Assembly: GCF_030532715.1 (NCBI RefSeq)
Contig: NZ_JAUNKO010000007.1
Span: 1 to 64,000, forward strand
From: Corynebacterium sp.
Lineage (GTDB): Bacteria > Actinomycetota > Actinomycetes > Mycobacteriales > Mycobacteriaceae
Direction of reading: 5' to 3'
DNA length: 64,000 nt
The number at the start of each line of letters is the position of its first letter. The first letter of the stretch is position 1. The notes below the pieces were generated by a model, which did not search any database, had not been told where the DNA came from, and saw nothing but the letters and a program-made list of their open reading frames with translations. Of this stretch, positions 1 through 11,500 are shown piece by piece. The translations under genes were made by a program, and so were the position numbers.

Positions 1-241
1 AAACTGGCTTGTTGACCGCCCCGAGCGCCACAGGCGTGTTCGTCCACCGACCCGACGTGGCACCCCGTTTGCTGCGGCGGCGCACCACCTGCCTGCCCCA
101 TAGAATCGGCTTGCCCCGTACAATCTGCCTGCCTGTAGGATCTGCCTGACCAGAGGCCACCTGCTTGGCCGCCGAATCAGATTCATCCTGGGCAAACACC
201 GCTCGTGTTGAATCTGCCTCAGGCACATTCGACACGGCCAT
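1..241 (-). CDS. Hypothetical protein, 5' part only (runs off left edge)
   Basis: An open frame of 80 codons on the minus strand reads from an ATG at 241 to the left edge without a stop. The first 45 or so residues are hydrophilic and low in complexity (units rich in Gly-Gln-Ala-Asp). A basic stretch with Arg-Arg-Arg-Ser-Lys-Arg follows and looks like the approach to a folded domain. I do not recognise the family. The opening residues (SNVPEAD, then QDES) recur in a second copy at 317..514 in the same frame, which supports coding ancestry. In-frame ATGs at 277 and 301 are alternative starts; 241 is chosen because the second copy also starts with Met just before SNVPEAD. No clear ribosome binding site is visible. 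Function cannot be given from this fragment. Confidence 0.4.
   Translation of the reverse strand, partial: MAVSNVPEADSTRAVFAQDESDSAAKQVASGQADPTGRQIVRGKPILWGRQVVRRRSKRGATSGRWTNTPVALGAVNKPV
81..151 (-). repeat. Degenerate 18-bp tandem repeat, array A
   Basis: Four consecutive units of 18, 18, 17 and 18 bp lie end to end (81-98, 99-116, 117-133, 134-151). On the minus strand each resembles GGTCAGGCAGATCCTACA. The array sits inside the partial reading frame at the left edge and encodes the Gln-Ala-Asp-rich stretch; the 17-bp unit shows that the units have drifted. Related units occur at 395-449. Confidence 0.55.
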
Positions 242-316
242 CAACCCAGGCAAATCACGCACAGGCAGATCACGCATGGGCCGGCCACACAAGCAACACA
301 TGCATACACGCGATAG

Positions 317-514
317 CTACCCGATCACCCACGGCCGCCACCAACAAAGGCCACCACCGCTCATCAACCACCGCCAACCCACACCACACACCCCCACACA
401 ATCTGCCGGACCCGTAGAATCTGCCTGACCACACACCATCAGCCTGACCCCAGAACCCGACTCATCCTGGGAAAACACACCCCACGCAATATCTGCCTCA
501 GGCACATTCGACAT
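317..514 (-). pseudogene. Duplicated N-terminal segment ending at an in-frame stop
   Basis: A 65-codon minus-strand frame starts at ATG 514 with SNVPEAD and QDES motifs matching the start of the frame at 1..241. It ends at a TAG at 317-319. Downstream of that stop the same frame continues without further interruption into the 1..241 gene: the two ATGs are 273 bp apart, exactly 91 codons. This looks like a duplicated 5' segment, or the true original start of one longer gene now cut by a stop. The C-terminal half of this frame is rich in Trp, Gly and Cys and is unlike a normal protein. A short functional peptide cannot be excluded, but decay is the simpler reading. Confidence 0.35.
395..449 (-). 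repeat. Degenerate 18-bp tandem repeat, array B
   Basis: Three units of 18, 18 and 19 bp (395-412, 413-430, 431-449) resemble the units of array A. The best pair is 413-430 against 134-151, which differ at two positions. On the minus strand the units read Gly-Gln-Ala-Asp-Ser-Thr and variants. Confidence 0.5.
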
Positions 515-773
515 GGCCGCTGGCCGCCCGCGCTCTGTGTTTTGTGCCGGAGTTCAAACTAGCCAAGGTGAGGATTGTTGCTCCGCAGTACCCCGACCTT
601 GGCGCATTTCGTGCAGCTTGCAGCGTTGAGTGGGGTACGTTTGGTCTCACCCGGTTCCGCCTGAGGTGATAGTACGTCTGCCTTGGGAAAAGGCTGCGCT
701 ATGTGCTGCGGTGCTGAATAGTGGAGAGCGGACCCGTTCTCGTGCCGAGCGGGAAACTTTGGATAATGGGGCT

Positions 774-2099
774 ATGTCTGACAGTGTCCTTGCTTTGCAT
801 GCCGCCGACCAAGAGCCTCTCGCTGTGCCAGGTCCGTCTCCGGAGGTGGAGGCGGAGCGGCGTCGTTCCCTTAAACGTTATAAGGCGTTAGCTACCGGGT
901 TGTTGCTGTTTGCCACTGCTATTTATTTTGCGTGCCGTTGGGCGGAAACTCAGCCGGGTGGCGCGGATGCTTGGGTGGCGTATGTGCGTGCTGCTGCTGA
1001 AGCGGGCATGATTGGCGGATTGGCGGACTGGTTTGCGGTGACAGCGTTGTTCCGTCACCCGTTAGGCATCCCGATTCCGCACACCGCGATTGTGAAAAAC
1101 AAGAAGGATCAGATTGGTAGTTCGCTGGGCGGTTTTGTTGGTGAGAATTTCCTCAACGCCGAGCTGATCACGCAGAAGGTGCGTGCGGCGGGAATACCGC
1201 AACGCCTTGGTGAATGGCTTGTGGTGCCGGAACATGCGGAGAAGTTGTCTGCTGAGGCGGGGCGGCTTACGGCGAATATTGTGCGCGCCTTGGATCCGAA
1301 AGATGCTGAGGCGGTAATCAACAGCGCGTTGATTGATAAGCTTGCGGAGCCGGATTGGGCACCGCCTGCGGGGCGTCTCCTTGACCAGCTGATTGCGGAA
1401 GGCAAGACGGAACCCATGGTTGATGAGGTGGTTCGCTGGATGCATAAGAAGGCGGTGGATTCGGAGGATTTCATTATCCGCGTGCTCGATGAGCGCCGCC
1501 CGGCGTGGGCGCCGAAGATTCTGCAAGAAGTTGTTGGCGACAAGGTGTACCGCGAGCTCACCCAGTGGACCGCTGCGGTTTCGCAAAACAAAAACCACGA
1601 AGCCCGGAACGCTATTCGCAGGTTTATTTCGCAGTTGGCTCACGACCTCCAGTTTGATCCTACGATGCAGCGGCGGGTGGAAGGTTGGAAGGCTGAGGTG
1701 ATGGGCTCGACGCCTGTGCAAAACGCGGCGTCGGTAATCTGGGCGTCGGCAAGTGAGTCCTTGGTGGAGGCGGCGGAAAACCCGGAGTCGATACTGCGCG
1801 TGAAGATAGTGCAGCTCGCGCAAACCTGGGGCGCTAATCTTACTGACGACGCCGCGTTGCGCGAATCCCTCGATCGTCGCGTCACTGGTGCTGCCGCGTT
1901 CCTGGCGGACAATTATGCGGATGAAATCACGTCCATAATTTCGGAGACGGTACAACGCTGGGACGCCAACGAAGCCGGCGAGAAGATAGAACTGATGGTT
2001 GGCAAGGACTTGCAGTACATCCGTTTGAATGGGACGGTGGTCGGTGCGCTCGCTGGCCTCGTGATCTACGCTATTAGTCACGCGTTATTCGGAATGTAG
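774..2099 (+). CDS. DUF445 family membrane protein
   Basis: The 441-residue product matches the DUF445 family. A hydrophobic segment lies near residues 46-62, followed by the conserved stretch with GLADWFAVTALFRHPLGIPIPHT and KNKKDQIG (about residues 95-125), a long helical region, and a hydrophobic C-terminal anchor (about 420-440). Family members are integral membrane proteins of unknown role. The frame is open further upstream to 630. ATG 774 is chosen because the added N-terminus would be atypical, and a TGGATAATG stretch just before it could be a -10 element of a leaderless message. DUF2516 follows 12 bp downstream, so the two genes are probably cotranscribed. Confidence 0.8.
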   Translation: MSDSVLALHAADQEPLAVPGPSPEVEAERRRSLKRYKALATGLLLFATAIYFACRWAETQPGGADAWVAYVRAAAEAGMIGGLADWFAVTALFRHPLGIPIPHTAIVKNKKDQIGSSLGGFVGENFLNAELITQKVRAAGIPQRLGEWLVVPEHAEKLSAEAGRLTANIVRALDPKDAEAVINSALIDKLAEPDWAPPAGRLLDQLIAEGKTEPMVDEVVRWMHKKAVDSEDFIIRVLDERRPAWAPKILQEVVGDKVYRELTQWTAAVSQNKNHEARNAIRRFISQLAHDLQFDPTMQRRVEGWKAEVMGSTPVQNAASVIWASASESLVEAAENPESILRVKIVQLAQTWGANLTDDAALRESLDRRVTGAAAFLADNYADEITSIISETVQRWDANEAGEKIELMVGKDLQYIRLNGTVVGALAGLVIYAISHALFGM

Positions 2100-2111
2100 A
2101 AAGGTTGCGCG

Positions 2112-2408
2112 GTGGTAATCACGTACATACAACTAGTCCTCAGCGGGGCGTTGGAAGGCTTATACTTCGCCATTGCGCTCGCCGGCCTCATCGGGGCGAT
2201 TACCGCCCTGACCACGCGTGATGACGCCTTCACCGCAGGCGACCGTTATCCCAAGTTCGGCTGGGTAGGCATGTTGCTTGCGGCTTCCGCCTGCGTGGCC
2301 ATTGGCGTGCCATTTCTCAGTTGGGTGGGCATCGTGCTCGTCGGCGTATATTGGTTCGACGTGCGGCCGCAGATTAAAGACATGCTTAGCGGGAACTACT
2401 GGAACTAG
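2112..2408 (+). CDS. DUF2516 family small membrane protein
   Basis: This 98-residue protein starts at GTG 2112, 12 bp after the DUF445 gene, with an AAAGG-type ribosome binding site. It has an N-terminal hydrophobic helix (about residues 4-32), two further hydrophobic segments (about 50-68 and 69-83) and a short charged tail ending in Asp-Val-Arg-Pro-Gln-Ile-Lys-Asp. This is the pattern of DUF2516, a family of actinobacterial membrane proteins without known function. The gene ends before a strong hairpin that separates it from the converging fatty acid synthase gene. Confidence 0.7.
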   Translation: MVITYIQLVLSGALEGLYFAIALAGLIGAITALTTRDDAFTAGDRYPKFGWVGMLLAASACVAIGVPFLSWVGIVLVGVYWFDVRPQIKDMLSGNYWN

Positions 2409-2456
2409 CCCGCTGGAGTTCGGGGGTTGAGCGAGCGGCTTTCATACAACGCAAAA

Positions 2457-2486
2457 GGTGCGCTAGGTCCGAAAACCTAGCGCACC
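2457..2486 (-). terminator. Rho-independent terminator of fas (probably acts both ways)
   Basis: A perfect 12-bp stem (GGTGCGCTAGGT pairing with ACCTAGCGCACC) with a 6-nt loop lies between the converging DUF2516 and fas genes. On the minus strand the stem is followed by TTTT, which fits termination of fas. Confidence 0.8.
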
Positions 2487-2509
2487 AGCGCCTACCGGCT
2501 CACCTAACT

Positions 2510-5500
2510 TTAGGCTGAGGGGTAGGTCCCGTCCGCACCGAGCCGGGCGTCAGGGTCGAGGAGCAGGGCGATTTCTGCTTCGTGGGCGCCCACAGCGGGG
2601 AACCGACGGCCGTCGATGACGGTGAACAGCTCTACTTGGCCAACCATGCCTTCCTCCAAGCGGCGGGCGCCGGCGGCGAGGCGGCTGTTGGCTTGGTCGC
2701 GCCAAGCGTCAACGTCATAGCCTGCGGCGGCGAGGGCGGCTTCGAAGACGGCCGGGTGGGCCAGCACAACCACGGCGGAGACGTGGCCGAACCCAAGTGA
2801 AGTGAGCACACCGGCTTTGACGGCGCCTTCACCAAGAGCGAGGGGGGCACGCAGCCACACCAGCGGCTTTGCCTTCGGCGCGATGTCCGGATCCACGCAG
2901 TCCAGTGCCGCGTTTTGCGGCAGGTCGCCGGTAGCCAGGATGTGGCACAGGCCGGCGATCTGGAAGAGCGCGGCGCCACCTTTAGCGTGGCCGGTCAAGG
3001 ACTTTTGGGATACCACGAACAGCGGGTTCGAGGTGTCGCGACCAATGGCGTTCCACAGGCGGGTGTGCAGTTCCGACTCGTTGGGGTCATTGGCGTTGGT
3101 GGAGGTGTCATGCTTGCTCAGCACGCGCACATCGTCGGGGGTCAACCCCAGACCGGCGAGCGAACGCGCCAGCACCGAGTTCTTGCCCCCGCGGGCCGCT
3201 GCCAAGGCGCCAAGTCCGGGCGCCGGGATGGAGGTGTGCATGCCATCTGCATAGGATTGCGCGTGGGCGACGACAGCGTAGACGGGCAGCCCCATGCGGG
3301 CCGCGACGTCGGCACGCGCGAGTAGGACGGTGCCGCCACCCTCGGCTTCTACGAATCCGCCGCGGCGGCGGTCATTTGCGCGGGAGTAGAAGCGCTCATT
3401 GATGCCCTTTGCGGCGAGCGCGGCGGACTCGGCGGTGGCGTTCATGTCGCCGAAGCCGGTCAAGGATTCCACGGAAATGTCGTCGATACCACCGGTGACC
3501 ACGAAATCTGCCTTCCCCAGGCGAATCTTGTCCACGCCTTCCTCTAGGGACACGGCGGCGGTGGCGCAGGCGGCAACCGGGTGAATCATCTGTCCGTAGC
3601 CACCAACCAGGGATTGCATGACGTGTGCGGCCACCACGTTGGGCAGGGCCTCCTGCAGGATGTCGCTGGGGCGTTCTTCCCCGAGGAAGCGGGTGACGAA
3701 CACCTTGTGCAGGGATTCCATGCCGCCGATACCGGTGCCCTGGGTGGAGGACACGTCCGCCGGGTGCACGGCCTGCAGCAGCTCGGCCGGGGAGAAGCCG
3801 GCGCTGAGGAACGCGTCCACCGCGGTGACGAGGTTCCACACGGCGATGCGGTCCAAGCCTTCGATCATGGTGCCGGGGATGCCCCACTTGGCGGGGTCGA
3901 AATCGGTCGGCATCTGGCCGCCCACCACGCGGCTCAACGCGGCGCGGCGCGGCACGCGGGCAGTTGCACCACGCTTCTTGTGCACCTCCCATTCGCCGTC
4001 TTCGGTGGGGTTGATGCTGGTGGTGGCGGGGTCGGCATCCACGTAGGCTTGCGCTTCTTCAGCGGTAGCCACCACGAAGGTGATGTCGCGGTCTAGGTAG
4101 ACCGTGGCAACGTCGATGGAGCCTTCGTTCACCAGGGTGTAGTCGTCCACAAAGCGGCGGATGCCGGCGCGGGCTACCACCTCGTCGCGGAAGCGATCGT
4201 AGATGTCCTCCTCGGCAACTGCGGTGCCATCCGCGTCGTACCAGCCGGGGGTGGGATCGTCGTTCCAATGCACCAGGCCAGTCATCCACGCGAGCTCGAG
4301 CACGCCGGCGGCGGTCAAGTCCACGTCGCCGTCCCGCTGGATGCCGTATTCGGCCAGGGTGCGGGTACGGCCCGAACCCCACGACGAAACTTCGCCGAGG
4401 CCAACAACGACAACCATGTCTTCCAGCGGGGTGGTTACATCACCCAGGTCCACGCGGCGTGCCTGCTGCGGCACCACCAGGGAAGGCAGGGCGTTGATGG
4501 TGGCAGGCTCGTCGGCTTCTTCCACCGGCGGCACGCTGCGGTCCAGGGAGGCCGCCAGTTCGGGCAGCGAGACCTTCGCTTCCGAGAGCCCACCGGTGAA
4601 GTCGGCGTCCAAGGGGCGCTCCGCGGCCTCGGCGCGGGCCTCAGGGGTGCACAGGCCCAAGAGTTCGTCGGAGATTTCGTCGGGGCTGTACACGTGGATG
4701 CCGTGTTTGCGCACGAGCGGCACGAGCGGGTCGTTGCCGCCCATGAGGTTGGTGCCAGCCACCCAGCCGATGCGGGCTTGCGCCAGGCTGATGGAGTCCG
4801 GCCACACGCTTTCGGCGGACCATTTCGCCAGGATGGCATCGAAGGCGGCTTTGACCTCACCGTAGGCGCCGTCGCCACCGAAGGTGCCGCGGTTGGGGGA
4901 GCCGGGCAGTACCACGTGGGCGCGGGAACCGGCGCCTTGGGCTGCCAATCCGGCCACCCCGGCGATGGTGCGTTCCACGCTCCACAGCAGCAGGCGGGTT
5001 TGGTTTTCGGCGGCCGGGCCAGCGTCGGCGAGGCTGCCGGAGACGCGGGGTGCGGCGAATGGGAACACCAGGGTGGGTACCAGTGCCGGCTTGGTTACCT
5101 TGACGTCTTTGCCAACGGTGACTTTCTGTTCGGTGCCAATCCAGGAGATCACCGCGTCAACGTCCCGGTAGGAGGACATATTGGCGGGCACCACCCACAG
5201 TTGTGCGCTGGGGGAGGCGTGGTCCGCGTACAGTTTCCGGGCGTATTCCTTGCGGTTGTCGTCTACGCGGGAGGCCGTCATTACCACGGTGGCGCCGCCA
5301 GCGAGGAGTTTCTCCACGAGCGCGCCGGCGATGGAGCCGGGCGCGGCGCCGGTGACCAGGGCGACGTCGGCGGCCCATGGCTCGTCGGCGGGCTCGGAGG
5401 CCACTGCCGCTACTTGCTTCATTACGGCCGGGTCGCCGCCGTTGTCGGCCCACCAGGTGGCTTGGCCTGCCACGATGTCACCGGTGCCGGCGAAGCGTTC

Positions 5501-8500
5501 GACTGGGATGTCGGCGCCCAGCGCGAGGCGGGCGAGGTCTTCGCGGGCGCTGGCCCAACGGTCGTCGAAGAGGACGGCGCGTTGTTCGTCGAAGCTGGGG
5601 GTGACCAGTTTCAACCATTGTGGGCCGAGTTCGGCTTCCACGGCGGCAACGAGGGCGGCATCGGATTCCGCGGCGGCTTCCGGCGCGGGGGTTTCCAGGC
5701 CGAGTTGGCCGAGGATGGTGCGGGCGACGCTGGCGAGTACGCCGTCGGGGCCGGTGACGGTGTCTGCGTATGCGTCGAGGGCTGCGGAGTCGACCACCCC
5801 GCCGCCGCTTGCGGAGTCACCGCCGCCGAGGGAGACGGATACGCCGTGGGCCGCGGCCACGTTGTTGATCGCGGCGTCGATGAGCGAGTCGAGGGCGCCC
5901 TTGGAGCTGGGGTTGTCGGAGGATAGGGTGCCGGCATTACCGCCGCGCACGGACTCCCCTTCGCGCGTGCCCAACACCAGTTCCGCCTCCACATGCGGCG
6001 TCCACGAGGCGGGGAGCCCCCAGGGGCCGGTCACGCGATCGCCAATATAGGCGGGTTTTTGCGACGCCGCGCCCGTGAGCGTGCGCAGTCGTCCGCGCAC
6101 GACTTCGCTGAGCACCGGGCCGAACGCCTTGTAGCCCGGCGCGGCGGTTGCCACACGAGCCTTCAGCGTATCGACGTCCGCCTCTGCCGCACCATCAATG
6201 GTCGGTACGCCGAGCTCCGCCGACATGTCCATGAGTAGCTGGTTGCGGCGCGAGGACACCCCGTTGGTGAGCGTCTCGGTGGTGTCGCTGCCCGCGATTT
6301 GGTCAATGCGTACCTTGTTCTGGATGGCGAACAGGAACATGATGGCATCCGCCGCAGTCATCGGCAGTTCGCCCGCGGGCTGGCCGCCGCCGCTCGGTTG
6401 CGGAGCCGCGGCAGGCGCCGGTGCTGCTGGAGCTTCGGGCGCCGCTGGAGCCTCCGCTGCCGGAGCTGGTGCCTCGGCCGGTTGCTCCGGCTCGTCCTCA
6501 ACTACCGGCGCGGGTGCCGACTTCGGATCCGCCAGGTTCACGGCATCCGCATCGCGTTCCACGTTCAGTACGCGCACGCTGGCGCCTGCGTTCTTTGGCA
6601 GCTCTAAGGTGCGGGCCGCCAGGTTCGCGAGCGTAGGCGCGGAAGCCAAACCGACCTCCACGATGTGCTCCACCATGGCCTCGTTGATGAGCAGGTCCTG
6701 AGTTTCAATCCACCGTACCGGGGACGCAAACTGCCAGCTCAACAGCTCGATCATGAGCAGGCGGGCGAGCTTCGCCGGGGACTGCTGCTCGAAGCCATCA
6801 CCAGCGAGGAGTTCCTGCAACGGTTCGGAAGGCACTACCTGGCAAATGGCCTCCGCGAACTCGCGGGTGAGGGCAAACGGGCGGGCCACCAGGTTCGGGA
6901 TGTACCTGCCAACCAAGGCTGCCACGTCCAACTCTTCCGGCAGTAGTTCGTCCAGCTTCGCCGCGAACGCGGGTACGCCGGGGCGCAACACGCGGGAGTG
7001 GAACGGCACGTCAATGCCCGGGATTTGCACGTAAGCGCGGTCGCCGCCGCGGGCGTGCGCGTCAGCGGCCAAGGCCTTCAAGCCGGCGACAGTGCCCGCC
7101 ACCGCGTACTGCTGGCCTGCAACGTTGTAGTTCACAATTTCGAGGAACTCGCCGGAAGCTTCCGCAATGCCGGCCACGTAGTCCACCACTTGGTCGTCGT
7201 CGAGGCCGAACATGTTGGGACGCAGGGCGCCCAGGCGGTAGTTGGAGCGGCCAGCGGCGTCGCGTTCCACCAGGGTGTGCATGGCGGAGCCACGGGAGAA
7301 CACGATGTCGATCACGGCCTCGAGATCGAAAATGTTTGCAAGTGAAGCCAGGGCGGTGTATTCGCCGAGCGAGTGGCCCGCGTACATGGAGCCGGGCACG
7401 ATGGTGCCGGCTTCCCGCAAGCGTTCCGTCTGGCCGTAGGCCACCACTGCCAGCGCCACCTGCGTGAACTGCGTCAAATAGAGCACGCCCTTCGGGTGGC
7501 GGAACACGGTTTCGCTGACGCGCAGCTCGGTGGGATTATCATCCACCACCTGCACAATGGAGAACCCGAGGTTGGCTTTGGTGTGTGCGTCCGCGCGCTC
7601 CCACACCTTGCGGGCAGCGGCCGAAGCGGCCCGATCGCCGGTGGCCATGCCTGGGGTCTGGATGCCCTGGCCAGGGTAGACGTAGGCGGTGGCGGGCGGG
7701 GCCAACAATGCCTGGCCACGGGACACCACATTGCCGTCCACCCGGCAGGTGACCTCCACGGCGGACAGTGCGCCGCGTGCGGAGCGTCCGATGCGTTCGA
7801 CGGTGATTTCCACGGCGTCGAGAAGCTGGACCATGCCGAACATGGAGTACGTCCAACCCACCAGGCGCGCGCCGGCGGTGGCCAGGTGCTGCGCGGTGGC
7901 GGACAACCACATGCCGTGCACGAGCGGGGCCTGCAAGCCCACCAGCTGGGCGGCGTTCGTGGAGGTGTGGATCGGGTTGTAGTCGCCCGAAACCATGGCA
8001 AACGGCGTCATATCCTCCGGGGCGGTTACCACCGTCTGGCGCAGGAAGTGGCGTGGGGTATCCACAATGTCCACCTCGACGCCGCCCCAGACCGGGGCCA
8101 CGGACGGCGGCTGGGCGCTGGTGACGCGCCCGCGCACGGCAAAGCGCTCCACTAGGCGGGCTACAACCTCGCTTTCCGAAGTGAGCGTCAAGTTCACGGT
8201 GACAATGCGGCCGGATGCGGATTCCTCCAGCGGCGCCGCCTCTGCCTCGACCTCAATGGTGCGGCCGTCGGCAAGTTCCTCCAGTGGCACCAGCAGCTCT
8301 ACGCAGTGGTCGAGGTGCACGGCGTTGAGAAGCCCCTCAATGACGGGGTAGCCGTCCGGCAGGTAGGCCGAACCAAGCGCTGCGTAGATCGCCGGCCAGC
8401 ACGGGCCCACCAGGCAGTCCGCGGTGCCCCGGTTAATGCGCGCCACGGAAGTGGGAATGCCCGCGCCGGTGACCGCCGTGTGCTGGGTGAGCAGCGACGC

Positions 8501-11500
8501 CGGCAGGGTAAAGGAATCCCGCTCCACACCGAATGCGGTGCCTTCCTTCGGCTCCACCTCGGGCAGCGCGGTGATTTCGTCGCCAGCGGCGGAGGTGGAT
8601 CCCACGCCCGCGACGGCGGCGAGCAGCGCGTACACGGCGTCGGGGAGGGCATCATGATCAACGACCGGGGACGCGCCGGTGGCGGTTTCCGGGGTGAGCG
8701 CGACGGGGATGTCCACCTGGGTGACCACGTACGGGGTGTCTACCCCCTCGAGGCCGTCCCATACGGAGTCGGCGTGTACGCGGATGGTCCAGATGTTGCT
8801 GCCTTCGGCGGGCTTGATCAGCTCCACCGCCTCGGGGCTGAGCGTGTGCGCGGGGTTGTCAATCAAGTGCCCGTGCCACACGATGTGCGGTGCCTGGCGC
8901 AGCAGAGCCTCCCCGTTTTTCACCTCGCCAAGGCGCGCGAAGACCTTCGCGGGGGTGCCTTCGAGGGCATCCGCGCAAGCTTGTTCGAACCGCGTGAGGA
9001 GTTCGGCGATGGGTTCGTCGATGCGGTCAATGCCGGCGACGGAAACTGGGCCGGGAATGACGCGCACAGCATCCGCGGGGTACCGCTCGTCCTGGGATTG
9101 CCACAGGGTATCCAGCCCCCACCAGCGCGCGAGGTCCGCATCGATGGCCGGCACCCACGGCATGGGCTTGTGGTGCTTGCGGTTGAGCCCGATAAACCAC
9201 GCGGCGTCGCGCGCACCAACGGTGGTGGTGCGGGCCTGCGGGTACGCTTCCAACAGCTTCTCGACGGCCGCGGGGCCATCCGCTACGCTGTCGATATCGG
9301 GGAAGAGCGTGGGCATTGGACCATGGTCCTTGGCAGACAGGCGCGCTTCGATGCGGTGCAGCAGATCCAAGAGCCGGTCCGGCCACGTGGGGTCGGTCCA
9401 CGGGAACGCCAGTTCCACGAACCGTTCCACCCACTGCGCGTACGTCATCGTATTGACGTCGCCAAAGTACGGCTTGGCGGTTTTGTTCAGCGCCTCGATG
9501 ATTTCCTCGCGGCGGGCCTCCATGGCTTCGCCGCTGGGTTCGATGGAGGAAATGAGGCGGGAGCAGGCGGCGGACGCATTATCTACCTCATACATGTCCG
9601 CGTGCAGGTGCGACAGCCCAGAGGTCACCCCGCCCTTTGACTCGCCGCGCCCCACCCAGCCGGCGGAGATGCCGGGGGTGTCCTTGAGCAACTGCTTGAC
9701 CTGCGGCGAAGTCTTCGCCTCCTTGGTGGTCATGGCGGCCGTACCCACGAGAATGCCGTCCACCGGCATGGCGGGCACATGGTACTTGGTGGACCACGAA
9801 CCCGTCAGGTATTCCGCCGAGCGCTCTGGGGTACCGATGCCGCCGCCGACGCACACCACCACGTTTGGTTCGCGGCGAATCTCCGCGTAGGTGGCGAGCA
9901 GCAAATCATCCAGATTCACCCAGGAGTGGTGGCCACCGGCATGGCCGTCTTCCACCTGCATAATCACGGTCGTGCCCGGGTTATTACGCGCGATGTTCAG
10001 CACGGCGCGAATCTGCTCAACGGTGCCCGGTTTAAAGCTGATGTAGGGGAAGCCGTCCTCGTGCAGTTGCGCGATCAGCTCGTTGGCTTCCTCGAGCTCC
10101 GGAATACCGGCGGAAATAGTCACACCGTTGATCGCGGTGCCGGCAGCGCGGGAACGGGACACGATGCGCTGCACACCGAACTGCAAGTTCCACATGTAGC
10201 GGTCGAAGAACATGGAGTTAAACTGCGCTGCGCGCCCCGGCTTGAGCTGAGCCACCAAACCGTCACGGTTTTTGGTGAACACTTCCTCCGAATACTGGCC
10301 GCCGCCGGCCAACTCTGCCCAGAACCCGGCGTTGGCCGCGGCGGCCACAATATCCGGGTCCACCGTGGTGGGGGTCATGCCGGCCAACAAGATCGGGGAG
10401 TAGCCTGTCAAGCGGCTAAACGCGGTGACCACCTTGATGCTGCCATCCGGCAACTCCACCAGCTTCGGCGCGAAGCGATCCCAGGTCTCCTCCTGGGGGA
10501 TTTCGGTGCCGGGAGTGGCGAGCTTATCGCGATCATCCGCAGTGCCCGCCGGCACCATGGTGACGCCGGTTCCCTCCAGCAACGGGGTGGTAATGCGCTG
10601 CAAGCCGTGGCCGGCCTCGGTGACCAGGAGGTGAGACACCTTCGAAGACTTCAGCAGTTTTTCCAGCTCCGCGGGCCAATCGTGGTGGTTGACCAAAATA
10701 TCATCGGCGAGGCCCTGGGCGTCAACACGCAACCCCAGTTGGGCCGCCCACTGTGCCGCCTGGTTCGCGGCGTCCTGCATCTCGCTGTGATGGAACGGTG
10801 CGGAAACCTCAAGGTAATGGAACTTCGGCTCCACCCGGGTGCCGCCCGTGCGTTTTTCATCAAGTTCTTTATTGTGAAGTTCCGCGGCCTGCTCGACTAA
10901 GCGTTCTACCTGGCTGAGTTTTGCCGGGGCGCCGGAAATGACGAACTTGGTGTGCCCATTGCGCAGCGCTAGCTCCGCGCCAGCAACCTGGCCCACCGCC
11001 TTTTCGATGACCTCGCGGGGGACATTGCCCACGCTGAGCATCCAAGATTCCCCAACCTGACCCCCGAGCTGCTGCGCGCCCAGGGTGCCGGCGGTGCCGA
11101 GCAATAAGGCGAATGCGAGGACATCCACCAGTGTTTCTTCATCGTCGAGGGCTTCAGCCGCGGCGACGCCGAGGCTGCCCTGAGAGTGGCCCACAAAGGA
11201 AGCTTTGCTCAGGTCAAGGCCTGCGTTTTGCAGGTGCCACATCACGGCGATCTGCTTCAGCACGATACCGGGCACGCTCACCGCTGGGGTGGCGTCCAAT
11301 TCTATGACGCTGGGTGCTTCAGGGTTGGTGATCAGATCTTTCAGGCGGGCATCTGCGCCGGGGGCTGCGGTGGCCCGCTGCCGAGCGAAAGGTGCGATCC
11401 TGTGTTCGGCTTTTTCCAGCAGCGGAACAAGCCGGGGGTCTTCCGATTCTTCCAGAGCCTTGGCCCATGGGGAGGCCTGGCCCGAGAAGAGCAGTGCCGG

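Noticed and set aside
1062..2081. Long open frame of 339 codons on the minus strand.
   Set aside because: It lies entirely opposite the DUF445 gene, is Arg/His-rich as antisense frames in GC-rich DNA are, and has no ribosome binding site.
4268..5926. Long plus-strand open frame of 552 codons inside fas, with others at 8306-9640 and 9779-10900.
   Set aside because: All are antisense to the well-supported FAS domains and are Gly/His/Arg-rich shadow translations.
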